DNA of 64,000 bases from Deltaproteobacteria bacterium. Lineage in GTDB: Bacteria > Myxococcota_A > UBA9160 > UBA4427. The notes under the pieces were generated by a model. It did no database searches. It had not been told where the DNA came from and saw only the letters and a program-made list of their open reading frames with translations. Shown here one piece after another: positions 8,514-17,804 of the stretch. The stretch lies in the NCBI GenBank assembly GCA_002719955.1, contig PBFW01000036.1:1-64000 (forward strand). Direction: 5' to 3'. The position numbers were made by a program, and so were the translations under genes. The stretch's first letter is position 1. Each line of letters begins with the position of its first letter.

Positions 8514-9914
8514 CTAGTCGCGGGCGCGACGGCGAAACTCGTCGGCCCGGAGGCCGAGCTCTCGAATCTTTTGCTGCAGGCTCTGCCGCACCATGCCGAT
8601 CGCATTGGCCGTCCGGCTCACGTTCCCCTCGTGTTCCCGCAGCGCCTGCGAGAGAAACTGGCGCTCGAAGCCCTCGACCGCCTGTCGCTTGGCGTCCGCG
8701 AATGGGAGATCGAGATCGGGCGTGGGGGTCTGAACGTCTCCGATGGACGCATCGAGCTGGAGGTCGCATTCACGAATCTCCGGCCCCGACGCGAGGACCG
8801 CGGATCGTTCGAGAACGTTTCGTAACTCACGCACGTTGCCCGGCCAGCCATGCCGAGAGAGTCGCGCGAGTGCACCCGCGTCGATCGTCTTCTTTTCGCG
8901 ATCGAGTCGTTCTGCGACTTGACCCAGGAAGCGCTCGGTGAGCGCAGCGAGATCTTCGATTCGCTCACGCAGAGCAGGCAATTCGATCTCGATGACCTTG
9001 AGGCGATAATAGAGGTCCTCACGAAACTCTTTGGCCCGCGACGCCCCCTCCAAATCGCGGTGGGTCGCCGAAACGACGCGCACATCGACCTCGATCGTCG
9101 TGGTCGAGCCAACCCGTTCCAGCTTCCGCTCCTCGAGCACGCGCAGCACCTTGGCCTGGGTTTCGAGCGCCATATCGCCGATTTCATCGAGAAAGATCGT
9201 CCCGCCGTGGGCCGCTTCGAAGCGACCGATCCGCCTCGCGTCCGCGCCGGTGAACGCGCCCTTTTCGTGTCCGAAGAGTTCGCTCTCGACGAGCTCGCGA
9301 TTGATCGCAGCACAATTGACCGCGACGAAGGGGCGGGAACGGCGGGAGCTCGCCGAATGGAGCGCCTGCGCAACGAGTTCCTTCCCCGTCCCACTCTCGC
9401 CACGAATCAGGACCGATAGATCCGTTTCCGCCACCTTCTGAATCGTTTCGAAGACCCGTCGCATCGGCGCGCCCGAGCCGATCAGCTGATCGAACCCATA
9501 ATCGCGCTGAAGTTGCTCACGAAGCAAACGATTCTCGCGCTCGAGGCGATGTCGCTCGAGGGAGCGCGCCACGACCACCCGAAGTTCGTCATTGTCGAAG
9601 GGCTTCGGTACATAGTCGTCCGCGCCGCTCTTCATGGCCTCGACCGCGATCTTCTCGCTGCCGTGGGCGGTGATCATGACGACGGCCGTCTCGGGCCCTT
9701 CTTCCTTGGCGGCGCACAGCACGTCCATGCCGCTCGCCCCACGACCGAGGGCCAGGTCGGTGATCACGAGATCGAAGACTTCATTTCGAATTCGCTCCGT
9801 CGCGATCTCTCCGTTCTCTGCCAGCTCGACGTCGTGTCCCTCGCGCGTGAGCAATCCCTTGAGTGCGAGGCGAATCGCATGTTCGTCTTCGACCACGAGG
9901 ATCTTCGCACTCAT
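8514..9914 (-). CDS. NtrC-family sigma-54-dependent response regulator
   Basis: A 466-residue regulator with three domains. The receiver domain (1-120) has phospho-acceptor Asp53 in LVITDLALG and Lys104 in YVPKPF. The AAA+ domain (about 145-375) has Walker A GESGTGKE at 172-179 and the sigma-54 contact loop GAFTGA at 219-224. A Fis-type helix-turn-helix closes the C-terminus (GNVSRTANAIGMVRQSLQQK). It should activate -24/-12 promoters when phosphorylated. Its ATG overlaps the stop of the upstream histidine kinase by 4 bp (ATGA), so the two are translationally coupled; both kinases of this operon are likely phospho-donors. Confidence 0.95.
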   Translation of the reverse strand: MSAKILVVEDEHAIRLALKGLLTREGHDVELAENGEIATERIRNEVFDLVITDLALGRGASGMDVLCAAKEEGPETAVVMITAHGSEKIAVEAMKSGADDYVPKPFDNDELRVVVARSLERHRLERENRLLREQLQRDYGFDQLIGSGAPMRRVFETIQKVAETDLSVLIRGESGTGKELVAQALHSASSRRSRPFVAVNCAAINRELVESELFGHEKGAFTGADARRIGRFEAAHGGTIFLDEIGDMALETQAKVLRVLEERKLERVGSTTTIEVDVRVVSATHRDLEGASRAKEFREDLYYRLKVIEIELPALRERIEDLAALTERFLGQVAERLDREKKTIDAGALARLSRHGWPGNVRELRNVLERSAVLASGPEIRECDLQLDASIGDVQTPTPDLDLPFADAKRQAVEGFERQFLSQALREHEGNVSRTANAIGMVRQSLQQKIRELGLRADEFRRRARD

Positions 9915-11185
9915 GAGCCCGCCTCCCCCGGCGAGGACACCCGGCGGTGCCGCGGAAAGGTCATCACGAATTCAGTCCCGCGCCCCCCTCCGATCGGAGG
10001 GGATTCGAGGCCGATGGTTCCCTGGTGGTTATCGACAATCTTGCGGCAGAGCGCGAGGCCCAGACCGGTCCCGTTCTCTCGCGATGTGTAGAAGGGATCG
10101 AAGATGCGACTGCTCTGATCGGGATCGATCCCGAGACCGTTATCCGCGATTCGCACCCAGACTTCGGTCCCTGCCAGGTTCTCGCCCATCGTTACCCGAA
10201 TTTCGGGTCCCTCGATCTCGCCCCCTTCGAGCACATCGATCGCATTGGTCACAAGATTGATCACGACGCGCCGGAGCTGCTCGGGATCCCCCTCGAGTCG
10301 TCCCTCCGCATCGTATTGTCGGACGATTTCGATCCCACCACGGCTCGCCCGGTCGCGAAAGGTTTCGATGGCGGACTCGAGGATGTCTTCCATCACGACC
10401 GGCACGACGCGAGTCTCCTCCTCGCGGGCATATCGGAGCAGATGCGAGATCGACCGCTCGACACGCTCCAGCTCCGCGACGGCGACCCGGGCGAATTCTT
10501 CCTGGTCGACATCCCCCGCGTCCTCGCCCAATTGCTGAACAAGACTCTTGGCCGCGGTGATCGGATTACGGATCTCGTGAGCGATCGAGGCGGAGAGCTG
10601 TTCGAGGGAGCGATGGTGCTCGCCCTCGAGATTGCGCCGTTCGCTCGTCACCCGTGTGCGCACCTGACGATGGATCTCTTCCTGCACGAAGCGCTCGTGG
10701 AGCTGGGGTTCGTAGAAGACCTTGAATGCGCGGCGCCCCAGGCTGACGGCGAAGTAGATCAGCGAGATCACCCCGAAAAAGGGTACGAAGATCAGCATCG
10801 GGATCGTGATCGCCGCCGCGCGCAGGGCCTTGCGCGAGAGCGCCAACTTCTTGTCCGCCAGACGCCGAGCCAAACGGTAGGCGCGTTCGTCTTCCGAAAG
10901 CAGCGACTCGTCGATCGCTTCGCCCCCTTCCTGCGAAAAGGCCTCATCATCGTCCAACCAGAGGTCCTCGCCCCACCATCGCCCTCGTTGGCTACCCCGG
11001 CGACCGCTACGATGGTGCCACCTCCGGGATTTCTTCTCGTCCTCGAGCATCCACCCCTCCTCACGGCACCTCCCCCGGTGCCTAGCCTCGCCTACCGGAT
11101 CGAATACAGCGTCCGCGTCACGATCCCGACCGTAGTCGAGCCACATCGCTTCCTCCTGATCCGCCAAGAGGTTAGTGCTCATCAT
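9911..11185 (-). CDS. sensor histidine kinase (second of pair)
   Basis: A 424-residue membrane histidine kinase. The N-terminal 100 residues are charged and low-complexity. A hydrophobic segment follows (AAITIPMLIFVPFFGVISLIYFAVSLG), then the HisKA domain with H-box SASIAHEIRNPITAAKS, and an HATPase domain with N box NLVTNAID, G1 DNGLGID and G2 TGLGLAL. There is no PAS or periplasmic sensor domain. The start at 11185 has AGGAG 6 bp upstream and overlaps the stop of the first kinase; a second in-frame ATG follows at once. It is clearly paralogous to the kinase just upstream, from which it differs mainly in the N-terminus. Confidence 0.9.
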   Translation of the reverse strand: MMSTNLLADQEEAMWLDYGRDRDADAVFDPVGEARHRGRCREEGWMLEDEKKSRRWHHRSGRRGSQRGRWWGEDLWLDDDEAFSQEGGEAIDESLLSEDERAYRLARRLADKKLALSRKALRAAAITIPMLIFVPFFGVISLIYFAVSLGRRAFKVFYEPQLHERFVQEEIHRQVRTRVTSERRNLEGEHHRSLEQLSASIAHEIRNPITAAKSLVQQLGEDAGDVDQEEFARVAVAELERVERSISHLLRYAREEETRVVPVVMEDILESAIETFRDRASRGGIEIVRQYDAEGRLEGDPEQLRRVVINLVTNAIDVLEGGEIEGPEIRVTMGENLAGTEVWVRIADNGLGIDPDQSSRIFDPFYTSRENGTGLGLALCRKIVDNHQGTIGLESPPIGGGRGTEFVMTFPRHRRVSSPGEAGS

Positions 11186-12437
11186 CAGCGGCTCCTGCCG
11201 GGCGAAATTCTGCGTTCGGGTCCTTCGGAAACGAAAGGATGAATTCGCTTCCCTGGCGCTCATCGGTCAGCAATTCGATGCGACCGCCATGGGCCTCGAT
11301 CGTCTTACGAGAGAGCGCCAGCCCGAGTCCGGTTCCGGCGTCCTTCGTCGTATAGAAAGGACTCCAGATCCGCTCTCGATCCTCGCTGGAAATCCCGGAG
11401 CCATTATCCACGACGCGTAGCCAGATCTCGTTCCCGGCCAGGTTCTCGCCGCCGATCACATCGACCCTACCGAGCGCCGTTCCGACTTCTCGAACCGCGT
11501 CGATCGCGTTGGAAATCAGATTCTCGATCACGCGTCGAAGCTTTTCCCGATCGCCCCGCATTTCGCCGGCCCCATCACAGTCGAGCACCAACTCGACACC
11601 CCGCGAGGTCGCTCGGTCTCGCAATCCCTCAACGGCCGTGCGCACAATTTCGGCCAACACGATGGACTCGAAATGCGGCTCCTCGTCCCGCGCATAACGC
11701 AACAGATGGGAGATCGACCTTTCGACGCGGTCGAGCTCGGAGAGCGCAAGACTGGCGTATTCGAGGTTCTCGTCCGCCGCGGGATCTTCGCCCATCTGCT
11801 GGACCAGGCTCTTGGCGGCGGTGATCGGATTGCGGATCTCGTGGGCGATCGAGGCGGAAAGATCCTCGAGGGAACGTCGGCTACGCGTCTCGACCTCGCG
11901 ACGCTCCGTCTTGACGCCTCGGGCGGATCGGGTGCCGACCTCCTCTTCGACCCATCGATCGCGCAGCCGCGGTGCGGCCAACGCGACGAGGTAGTGGCAG
12001 AAGACGGCAATGCCCCAACCCAGGGCGACCAGTATCGCGACCCGCAGGCTGCGGGTCGCGACAAGAACGATCCCGATCGTCGCGGCGTAGACCCCGAAAT
12101 GGCTCAGGAAACCCAGACGCTGATTCGCCCGGCGGCGAGCGAGGCGCAGCCGGTGGCGATGCTCCCTTTCCTCGGGGCCGAGATCCGACGCGTGGCGACG
12201 GCGGTGCCCCCCACGACAAAATCTGCGCGCGCGACGGCGGACCTTTCGCTCGCTGCGTCTAGGCCGTCGCGCTTCAGGCTCCGTCTCCCATTCGACCTTT
12301 GGATCGACCCCGCCCGTCCCGAGCCCCCCCCCGCTAGGTAGTCGACCGAGCCCCCGCGAACCGGACGCTTCGAGACCGTCGATCCCGTCGCGCAAGAGGT
12401 CGCGCAGGGCGTCGAGCATCCTACGGCCATCGCTCAT
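11172..12437 (-). CDS. sensor histidine kinase with 2TM-like membrane domain (first of pair)
   Basis: A 421-residue kinase. After a basic N-terminal stretch it has a two-helix membrane hairpin (RLGFLSHFGVYAATIGIVLV ... LGWGIAVFCHYLVAL) resembling the 2TM domain (PF13239). HisKA follows (SASIAHEIRNPITAAKS) and HATPase (NLISNAIDAV, DNGSGIS, TGLGLALS). The ATG at 12437 is chosen because GGAGGA lies 7 bp upstream; longer in-frame versions start without a ribosome site. First gene of a four-gene operon: kinase, kinase, NtrC-type regulator, PspA-like. Confidence 0.9.
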   Translation of the reverse strand: MSDGRRMLDALRDLLRDGIDGLEASGSRGLGRLPSGGGLGTGGVDPKVEWETEPEARRPRRSERKVRRRARRFCRGGHRRRHASDLGPEEREHRHRLRLARRRANQRLGFLSHFGVYAATIGIVLVATRSLRVAILVALGWGIAVFCHYLVALAAPRLRDRWVEEEVGTRSARGVKTERREVETRSRRSLEDLSASIAHEIRNPITAAKSLVQQMGEDPAADENLEYASLALSELDRVERSISHLLRYARDEEPHFESIVLAEIVRTAVEGLRDRATSRGVELVLDCDGAGEMRGDREKLRRVIENLISNAIDAVREVGTALGRVDVIGGENLAGNEIWLRVVDNGSGISSEDRERIWSPFYTTKDAGTGLGLALSRKTIEAHGGRIELLTDERQGSEFILSFPKDPNAEFRPAGAADDEH

Positions 12438-12954
12438 GGCAGGTCCTCCGAGGGGCTCATCGCAAAGCGCGCCGGCCCGGGCGGGCGGGCGCGCGGACTC
12501 GAAATGATGGAGGGACCGGTTCATGCCCATCCCCTAGAGCAATCGCCGTGCCCGATCCGGAATCGGCTCTGCAGACGCTGATCCCGGTGAGGCCTCCCGA
12601 AAGGGGGCAATGATATGCAGCAAGAATACTGCACTGCCGGACGAAGACTGCACCCCGCGCACTGCGCCGAGGATCCGTCCGGCACAGAGCAGCGATCTCC
12701 CCGAGGGCGAGTCGAATTTCGAGGGTTCGAGCATCGAAGCGGTCCTCCATCCCGAAACCGTCCCGCTATGCTCGCCGACCCCGTGCTCGCGTGGAGAGAT
12801 CTGTGATCACGATCGACAGGAACGGTTTCGTCCCTCCCGGCGAAAAACAGATCTTCGGGGGGCCTCGAAGAAAGTCACCGACAGGGATGTACTCGTCCTC
12901 GTCGCTGGCCGGCCGACGATGACGACCTATCCACACAACTGATTCGGAGCCTTC
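12438..12954. promoter_or_regulatory. 517-bp divergent intergenic region with a weak -24/-12-like site
   Basis: It separates the kinase operon (minus) from the DUF2889 gene (plus). Open frames here look non-coding. On the minus strand at 12634-12619 the sequence GTGCAGTATTCTTGCT matches 8 of 12 positions of the sigma-54 consensus (TGGCACGN4TTGCW) but has TG for the -24 GG. This could allow autoregulation of the kinase operon, but the match is poor. No hairpin with a T run was seen. Confidence 0.25.
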
Positions 12955-14049
12955 GTGCCGCCCCCCAAATCCTTCTCCCCCGCTCCACGATTGCCCACTC
13001 TCGAGGGTCTGCCCCTTCACACACGTTCGCTCACGGTCGCGGTCAAGCGCCTCTCCGAAAGGCTTTGGCAGGCCCGTGGCGACGTGATCGACCTGCGAAA
13101 AAATGGCTTCGTCCCCTCGAATCACGATCTCCAACCCTCGGGCGTCATCCACATGATGAGTATCGAGCTCGATTTTGATCCCGATACGCTGACGATCGAA
13201 GAAATCAGGATCGACCAGCCCTTCGTCGCGGTCGAAGCGTCCAAGGCCACGAAGGGCGAATGTTGTCGCGACCCCGCGCCGCGCCTACTCGACCTCAGGG
13301 GAGAGAAACTCGACCCGGGATTTGCGAAGAAGCTGGGAATCCTGTTCGGTGGCGCGATCGGCTGCTCCCACCTCCTGACGCTCTTCCAGCTGATGGCCTC
13401 GACTCTCCCTCGCGCGGTCGAGCTCGAACGCGCACGCAGCGAACGAGAGAATTCCATCCCCGAATTGGGCGCGCGCTTCTTCCGTCGCAGCGTATTCATC
13501 GACGGACACGAACGAAGCGCCGAACTCCTCGATGTCGTCATCCAACTCGCCGATACACATGCACGTCCCCTGATAGCGGGGTCGCGAGTCACCGAACGGC
13601 TGGCCCTCTCCCACGAGGTCAAGACTTTCGCATCGATCGACCGCAAACGATTCACCCTCGTCCGCCTCGAGATTCGCGAGCGTGAGCGAAACCATGAAGA
13701 CGTCGGTCACGCCCAGTGGATCGATCGGACCGAGCTCGTTTCCTCGCTCACCGGCGCCCGTATTATTCCCGGAATGGCGGGACGAGTCTTCAAGCTCTTG
13801 GGCGGAGAGACCCGATATCGGCCGATTCTGGACAACCTGCTGATGTTCGCTCCGGCCTTCCTCCAGGTCACCGCCGCCTTGATGGACGAGTATTTCGAGA
13901 ATCGGGAGAAGGCCGGCAACCGGAAGGCGGGAATCAAACCTGCGGTCACAGACCTCGGTGGGAATTCCGATAGCTGTTATATGTGGCGAAGCGGAGGCCC
14001 GATCCAGCGCGCCTGGGCCTCGGGAAGAACCGGCGAGACCAAAACCTAG
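12955..14049 (+). CDS. DUF2889 domain-containing protein
   Basis: A 364-residue protein. The N-terminal two thirds fit DUF2889: LTVAVKRL...VIDLRKNGFV, SIELDFDPDTLTIEEI and the diagnostic GCSHLLTLFQLMASTLP. The family is uncharacterised and often found near acyl-CoA or steroid-type catabolic genes. No signal peptide or membrane span. The C-terminal 100 residues have no recognised domain. GTG 12955 is taken as start because GGAG lies 6 bp upstream; it converges with the DUF938 gene 11 bp after its stop. Confidence 0.7.
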   Translation: MPPPKSFSPAPRLPTLEGLPLHTRSLTVAVKRLSERLWQARGDVIDLRKNGFVPSNHDLQPSGVIHMMSIELDFDPDTLTIEEIRIDQPFVAVEASKATKGECCRDPAPRLLDLRGEKLDPGFAKKLGILFGGAIGCSHLLTLFQLMASTLPRAVELERARSERENSIPELGARFFRRSVFIDGHERSAELLDVVIQLADTHARPLIAGSRVTERLALSHEVKTFASIDRKRFTLVRLEIRERERNHEDVGHAQWIDRTELVSSLTGARIIPGMAGRVFKLLGGETRYRPILDNLLMFAPAFLQVTAALMDEYFENREKAGNRKAGIKPAVTDLGGNSDSCYMWRSGGPIQRAWASGRTGETKT

Positions 14050-14060
14050 TCGGCGCCGAA

Positions 14061-14663
14061 TCAGAGCCGACGAAAGACGAGCAACTTGTTATTGGCCGGC
14101 AGGTCGTTCGTCTCGACATGCGTCAGGCCATGGCGGCCAGCGGTCTCGATTACCGCCTCGAGATCGCGCACGCCCCAGGCCGGGTCGCGCCGGGCGAGAC
14201 TCAAGTCGAAGGCCGCGTTGCTTGGCGAGATATGCTCGCCAGCGACCTTGAATGGACCGTAGAGAAAGAACAATCCATCCTTCCGCAGCACCTGAGCCGT
14301 CCCGCGGAAGAGACCGAGCCCGACGCTCCAGGGCGAAATATGGATCATGTTCGCGTTGAAGACCGCATCGACCCCAGCTGCGTCGACCGGCCAATCCCGG
14401 AGACAGGCATCGAGCGCCACGGGCCCAGCGATATTGAGGAGCCCAGACTCCGCGACCCAGCTCGCGACCGAGTCGAGCCCGGACGGATCGCGATCCGTCG
14501 GCAGCCATTCGAGATGGGGCATCTGCGCCGCAAAAAAGACGGCGTGCTGACCCGTCCCACTCGCGACCTCGAGCACTCGCGCCGGATCGACGAGCCAACG
14601 ACGAAGCACTTCGAGAATCGGCCCACGATTTCGATGGGTCGCCGGGGCATCTCGTTTGGACAT
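14061..14663 (-). CDS. DUF938 (UPF0585) SAM-dependent methyltransferase-like protein
   Basis: A 200-residue protein of the UPF0585/DUF938 family. It has a class I methyltransferase fold signature, VLEVASGTGQHAVFFA (motif I), then WLPTDRD and FNANMIHISPW, which is typical of the family. The substrate is unknown. It lies 103 bp downstream of a small exported-protein gene on the same strand and is probably a separate unit or the end of the RND-transporter transcript. Confidence 0.85.
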   Translation of the reverse strand: MSKRDAPATHRNRGPILEVLRRWLVDPARVLEVASGTGQHAVFFAAQMPHLEWLPTDRDPSGLDSVASWVAESGLLNIAGPVALDACLRDWPVDAAGVDAVFNANMIHISPWSVGLGLFRGTAQVLRKDGLFFLYGPFKVAGEHISPSNAAFDLSLARRDPAWGVRDLEAVIETAGRHGLTHVETNDLPANNKLLVFRRL

Positions 14664-14766
14664 CTGCGCCCCTTCGCCCCCGGACTCGGACTTCGAGCGC
14701 GCAACCCTGCGCGCGGAACGACGGCCCTACCGAATCGAGGCGCTCACTCGAGCCTCGGGCAGCGAA

Positions 14767-15108
14767 TCAGTCCGAGTTCAGTTCGTCCCCGAAATATCCG
14801 TTGCCCTCGACGAAATCACTTCCGATCGGAATCTGACGCGTGTTGCCCCAGTTCTCATCCACACCGGATTGCCCGATCTCGCCGCCCGAACAACGGATGA
14901 AGGGGTATTTGATCCGGACCAGTCGCGAACACTCGCCCCCGATGGTCGACTGCTCTGGGGGGGAACTCAGATCGATTCCCTCGAGCGCAGCGGCCGGGGA
15001 CGGGACGGCGAAAGAGGCGAAAAAAGAGGCGAATAGGGTGGCAGCGAGAAGGCGCGGTGCGCGCTTCCAGACAGGGCGTTCCAGTCGCGCAGCAACATGA
15101 TTCAGCAT
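14767..15108 (-). CDS. small exported hypothetical protein
   Basis: A 113-residue protein with a basic N-terminus and a hydrophobic stretch (LLAATLFASFFASFAVPSPAAA) ending in an AxA cleavage pattern, so it is probably exported. The mature part (about 75 residues) contains two cysteines (GGECSRL, PFIRCSGG) that could form a disulfide. I do not recognise the family. It follows the MMPL/RND transporter gene by 64 bp on the same strand, so it may be an accessory factor of that transporter. ATG 15108 has AAGGG about 9 bp upstream. Confidence 0.55.
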   Translation of the reverse strand: MLNHVAARLERPVWKRAPRLLAATLFASFFASFAVPSPAAALEGIDLSSPPEQSTIGGECSRLVRIKYPFIRCSGGEIGQSGVDENWGNTRQIPIGSDFVEGNGYFGDELNSD

Positions 15109-15172
15109 CGGTGTGATCCCTTGCGTCCTTCCCCTCCCCCGATCCCATTCTCGCACGCCCGGTGATCAAAAC

Positions 15173-17566
15173 TCAACTCCTCTCTTCGAGCGATCGGGCC
15201 CCGGAGGATTCGAGTGGCGCTGCGGCGGAGGAACCGACCTTCCGGTGGGTCAGCATGAGCAGCGCAGGCGTCACCGTCACATCGAGCACGAAAGCCAGGC
15301 CGATTGCATAGGCCGTCGTCAGGCCGAGATACCCCAGATTCGCCATCGAGGAGAATCCGAGCACCGCAAAGCCTGCGACCAGCACGACCGACGTGAAGAG
15401 CAGCGCCCGCCCGGTCGACTCCATCGTCAGCTCCACCGCGCGCTCGGGGTCTCCCGTCTGCACGAGATGCCTGCGAAACCCCGATATGAAATGGATGCTG
15501 TCGTCCACGGCGAGGCCGATCGCAATACAGGCGCCGAGAATCGTAAACATGTCGAGTTCGATTCCAACGACGACCATCAGGGCGAGCGAGGACAGGATCG
15601 GAATCAGGTTCGGCACCATGCTCACGAGGCCCGCTCGCAGGCTACCGATCAGGATGATCATGATCGGCGTGATCAGGGCGAGAGCGAGCGAATAGCTCTG
15701 AAGCAGGCTCTCGGAGCTCGCGGAAGCGACGCGCGCAATCATTGCGACGGCTCCCGTGAGCGTCACCTCCGCCGTGTCACCCATCGTGGCCACGATCCGA
15801 TCGCCGACCCGGTCGATGAAGCGCTGCTTCTCGACACCATCCTCCCATTTGGTCAGGATGATCATCCGGCCCTTGCTGAACTCGGTATCGACTAGATTCC
15901 CGAGGTCGTCCGCACCACTATTCTCGAAGAGCAAGAGTTCTTGTGCGACCAGCGCAGGGTCCCCTGGGATCGCATAATGGTCCACTCGGTTCTCGTTGAG
16001 CGCCTGGTGGGTCTCCTTCAGAATCGACAGGAGCGACCAGGTCCGCGTCACGAGTTCTCCCTCGGAACGAAGCGTCTGGACGAGTTCGTCCATCTCCTCG
16101 ATTCGCTCGAGGACCTCGATCTCGTGCAGGCCGTTCACTCTGCCGGTGTCGATGACGACCTCGAGTGACTGCATCCCACCCAGCTCTCGATCCGTATAGA
16201 AAGTCCCCATCCGCAGCCAATGATCCGCTGGGAAATAGCTCATCGGATCCGCGGAATAATCGAGTCGCGGCAAGAGCGCGAGAGAGACCACGGCCAACAG
16301 GACGGCGGCCCCCATGAGTTTCTTTGGATGACGAATCGAGGCCCGAGCGCAAGCCGAAAGAAGAGGATTTCCACTTTCGACCCCCGACCGGGCACGTGCA
16401 GCGCTCAGCGGAAGGAGTGACAAGCATGCAGGAAGAAAGATGAGTGTGTTAAGGACCGTCACCGCGACCCCAATCGCACCGGTGATCCCCAATTGATAGG
16501 CCTGTTCCATTTCGGCGGCGACAAAGGACACGAGGCCCGCGATGGTCGTGAGAGCGGTCATCAGAATGGGCAGGCCTACATGCCTGAGAGCGATTTCGAG
16601 TGCACTGCTTCGGTCGTCGACCACCGCGAGCGCGCGAAAGAAGATCGTGAGCAGATGGACGGCATAGCCCACCCCCACCGCGAGCATGAAAGAGGGCAGA
16701 ATCTGGGTTGGCAGACTGATGGGAAAACCCATGAGCTGAGCGAGACCGAGCGTCGAGATCAGCGAGAGAACGACGACGGCCGAGGACAGGAAGAGCGGCG
16801 CCAACCGGCGAAAAAGGGCGACGATCATCAGACCGACGAGTGTGAGTGCCCCTCCGAAGATTAGCGGGATATCCTCCGCCATCGAACGCGTCAACGCGAA
16901 GGCGACCAGGGGCTGTCCGGTCAGATGAATCGTCGCGCCCTCGCGACGATAGCGATCGACGACCTCCATCAGGGCACGACTGAACTCAGAGTTTTCGCGC
17001 GCGCTGAGAAATTCACGCGGCGCGGGATCTTCCGCCTCTGCGAAACCCACGAGTTCGCCGCCACCCTCCTCGTCGGCTTTGGCCGTCGAGTAGGCGAAGG
17101 ATTTCACCTGCAACGCCGTCACCCGCCCGTCGGCAGAAATGACCGAATCGATATAGGAGGGCGTCGAGAGTACGCGAGTGCGAAGCGCAGCGAGTTCGAC
17201 CGCGTCCCTGGGCATTTCCTCCAACAGATCGTCGACGACGAGTTCGTTCCCTCGCCCGTAGACCGAACGAATATTCACGAGGCTATTCACCTCGTCGAGA
17301 TGGGGGACCGAATCCTCGATGTCGCGATGAAGCGCCTCGAGCCAGGCGAGAAATTCGAGATCGAAGACTTCCTGCGGTTCGATAACGATCAGGATCAGCT
17401 GATCCCGGCCGAACTGATCGCGGAACGCATCGTATGCGGTCTTCGTGGGATCGCCGTCGAAGAGATAGTCTTCGCTCGACGTCTCGATTTCCATCAAGGG
17501 GATGCGGGTCGCGAGGACCGCCGTCGTCGCCAGGACCAATACGATCCAGATCCAGCGGTATCGCAC
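15173..17566 (-). CDS. MMPL/RND-superfamily transporter
   Basis: At least 797 residues with the two-fold RND layout: a transmembrane helix, a large periplasmic loop, then a membrane bundle (ALTLVGLMIVALFRRLAP, LPTQILPSFMLAVGVGYAVHL, GLPILMTALTTIAGLVSF), repeated in the second half (AVDDSIHFISGFRRHL, SVVLVAGFAVLGFSSM). Such MMPL-type proteins export lipids, hopanoids or other hydrophobic compounds from the inner membrane. The GTG at 17566 is the first conventional start, but in-frame codons upstream to about 17630 read LVADIREKIEDGFCWWSGIVV, which resembles the natural N-terminus of the family. No ATG is available there, so the true start is uncertain or damaged. Confidence 0.85.
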   Translation of the reverse strand: MRYRWIWIVLVLATTAVLATRIPLMEIETSSEDYLFDGDPTKTAYDAFRDQFGRDQLILIVIEPQEVFDLEFLAWLEALHRDIEDSVPHLDEVNSLVNIRSVYGRGNELVVDDLLEEMPRDAVELAALRTRVLSTPSYIDSVISADGRVTALQVKSFAYSTAKADEEGGGELVGFAEAEDPAPREFLSARENSEFSRALMEVVDRYRREGATIHLTGQPLVAFALTRSMAEDIPLIFGGALTLVGLMIVALFRRLAPLFLSSAVVVLSLISTLGLAQLMGFPISLPTQILPSFMLAVGVGYAVHLLTIFFRALAVVDDRSSALEIALRHVGLPILMTALTTIAGLVSFVAAEMEQAYQLGITGAIGVAVTVLNTLIFLPACLSLLPLSAARARSGVESGNPLLSACARASIRHPKKLMGAAVLLAVVSLALLPRLDYSADPMSYFPADHWLRMGTFYTDRELGGMQSLEVVIDTGRVNGLHEIEVLERIEEMDELVQTLRSEGELVTRTWSLLSILKETHQALNENRVDHYAIPGDPALVAQELLLFENSGADDLGNLVDTEFSKGRMIILTKWEDGVEKQRFIDRVGDRIVATMGDTAEVTLTGAVAMIARVASASSESLLQSYSLALALITPIMIILIGSLRAGLVSMVPNLIPILSSLALMVVVGIELDMFTILGACIAIGLAVDDSIHFISGFRRHLVQTGDPERAVELTMESTGRALLFTSVVLVAGFAVLGFSSMANLGYLGLTTAYAIGLAFVLDVTVTPALLMLTHRKVGSSAAAPLESSGARSLEERS

Positions 17567-17804
17567 GACGATGCCGGACCACCAACAAAAACCGTCTTCG
17601 ATTTTTTCGCGGATATCTGCGACGAGCCGGGTACCTCGTGCGGTAGCCCATGATGTGTAGCAAGCCCGGCAATCGAATGCGCGTGAAACCAGAAGTTCAC
17701 GTTAGTCGGGAATAGAGCACTGAACGAATCAATTTCGGTCGGAATCCACGTCCTGGAACACATTGCTCGACCGAGATGTGCGAGGGAGATCGCCTCTGGG
17801 GAGA

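Noticed and set aside
12766-13152. Minus-strand 128-codon frame opposite the DUF2889 start
   Set aside because: No ribosome site or family features; the plus-strand DUF2889 frame has GGAG before its start and a domain match.
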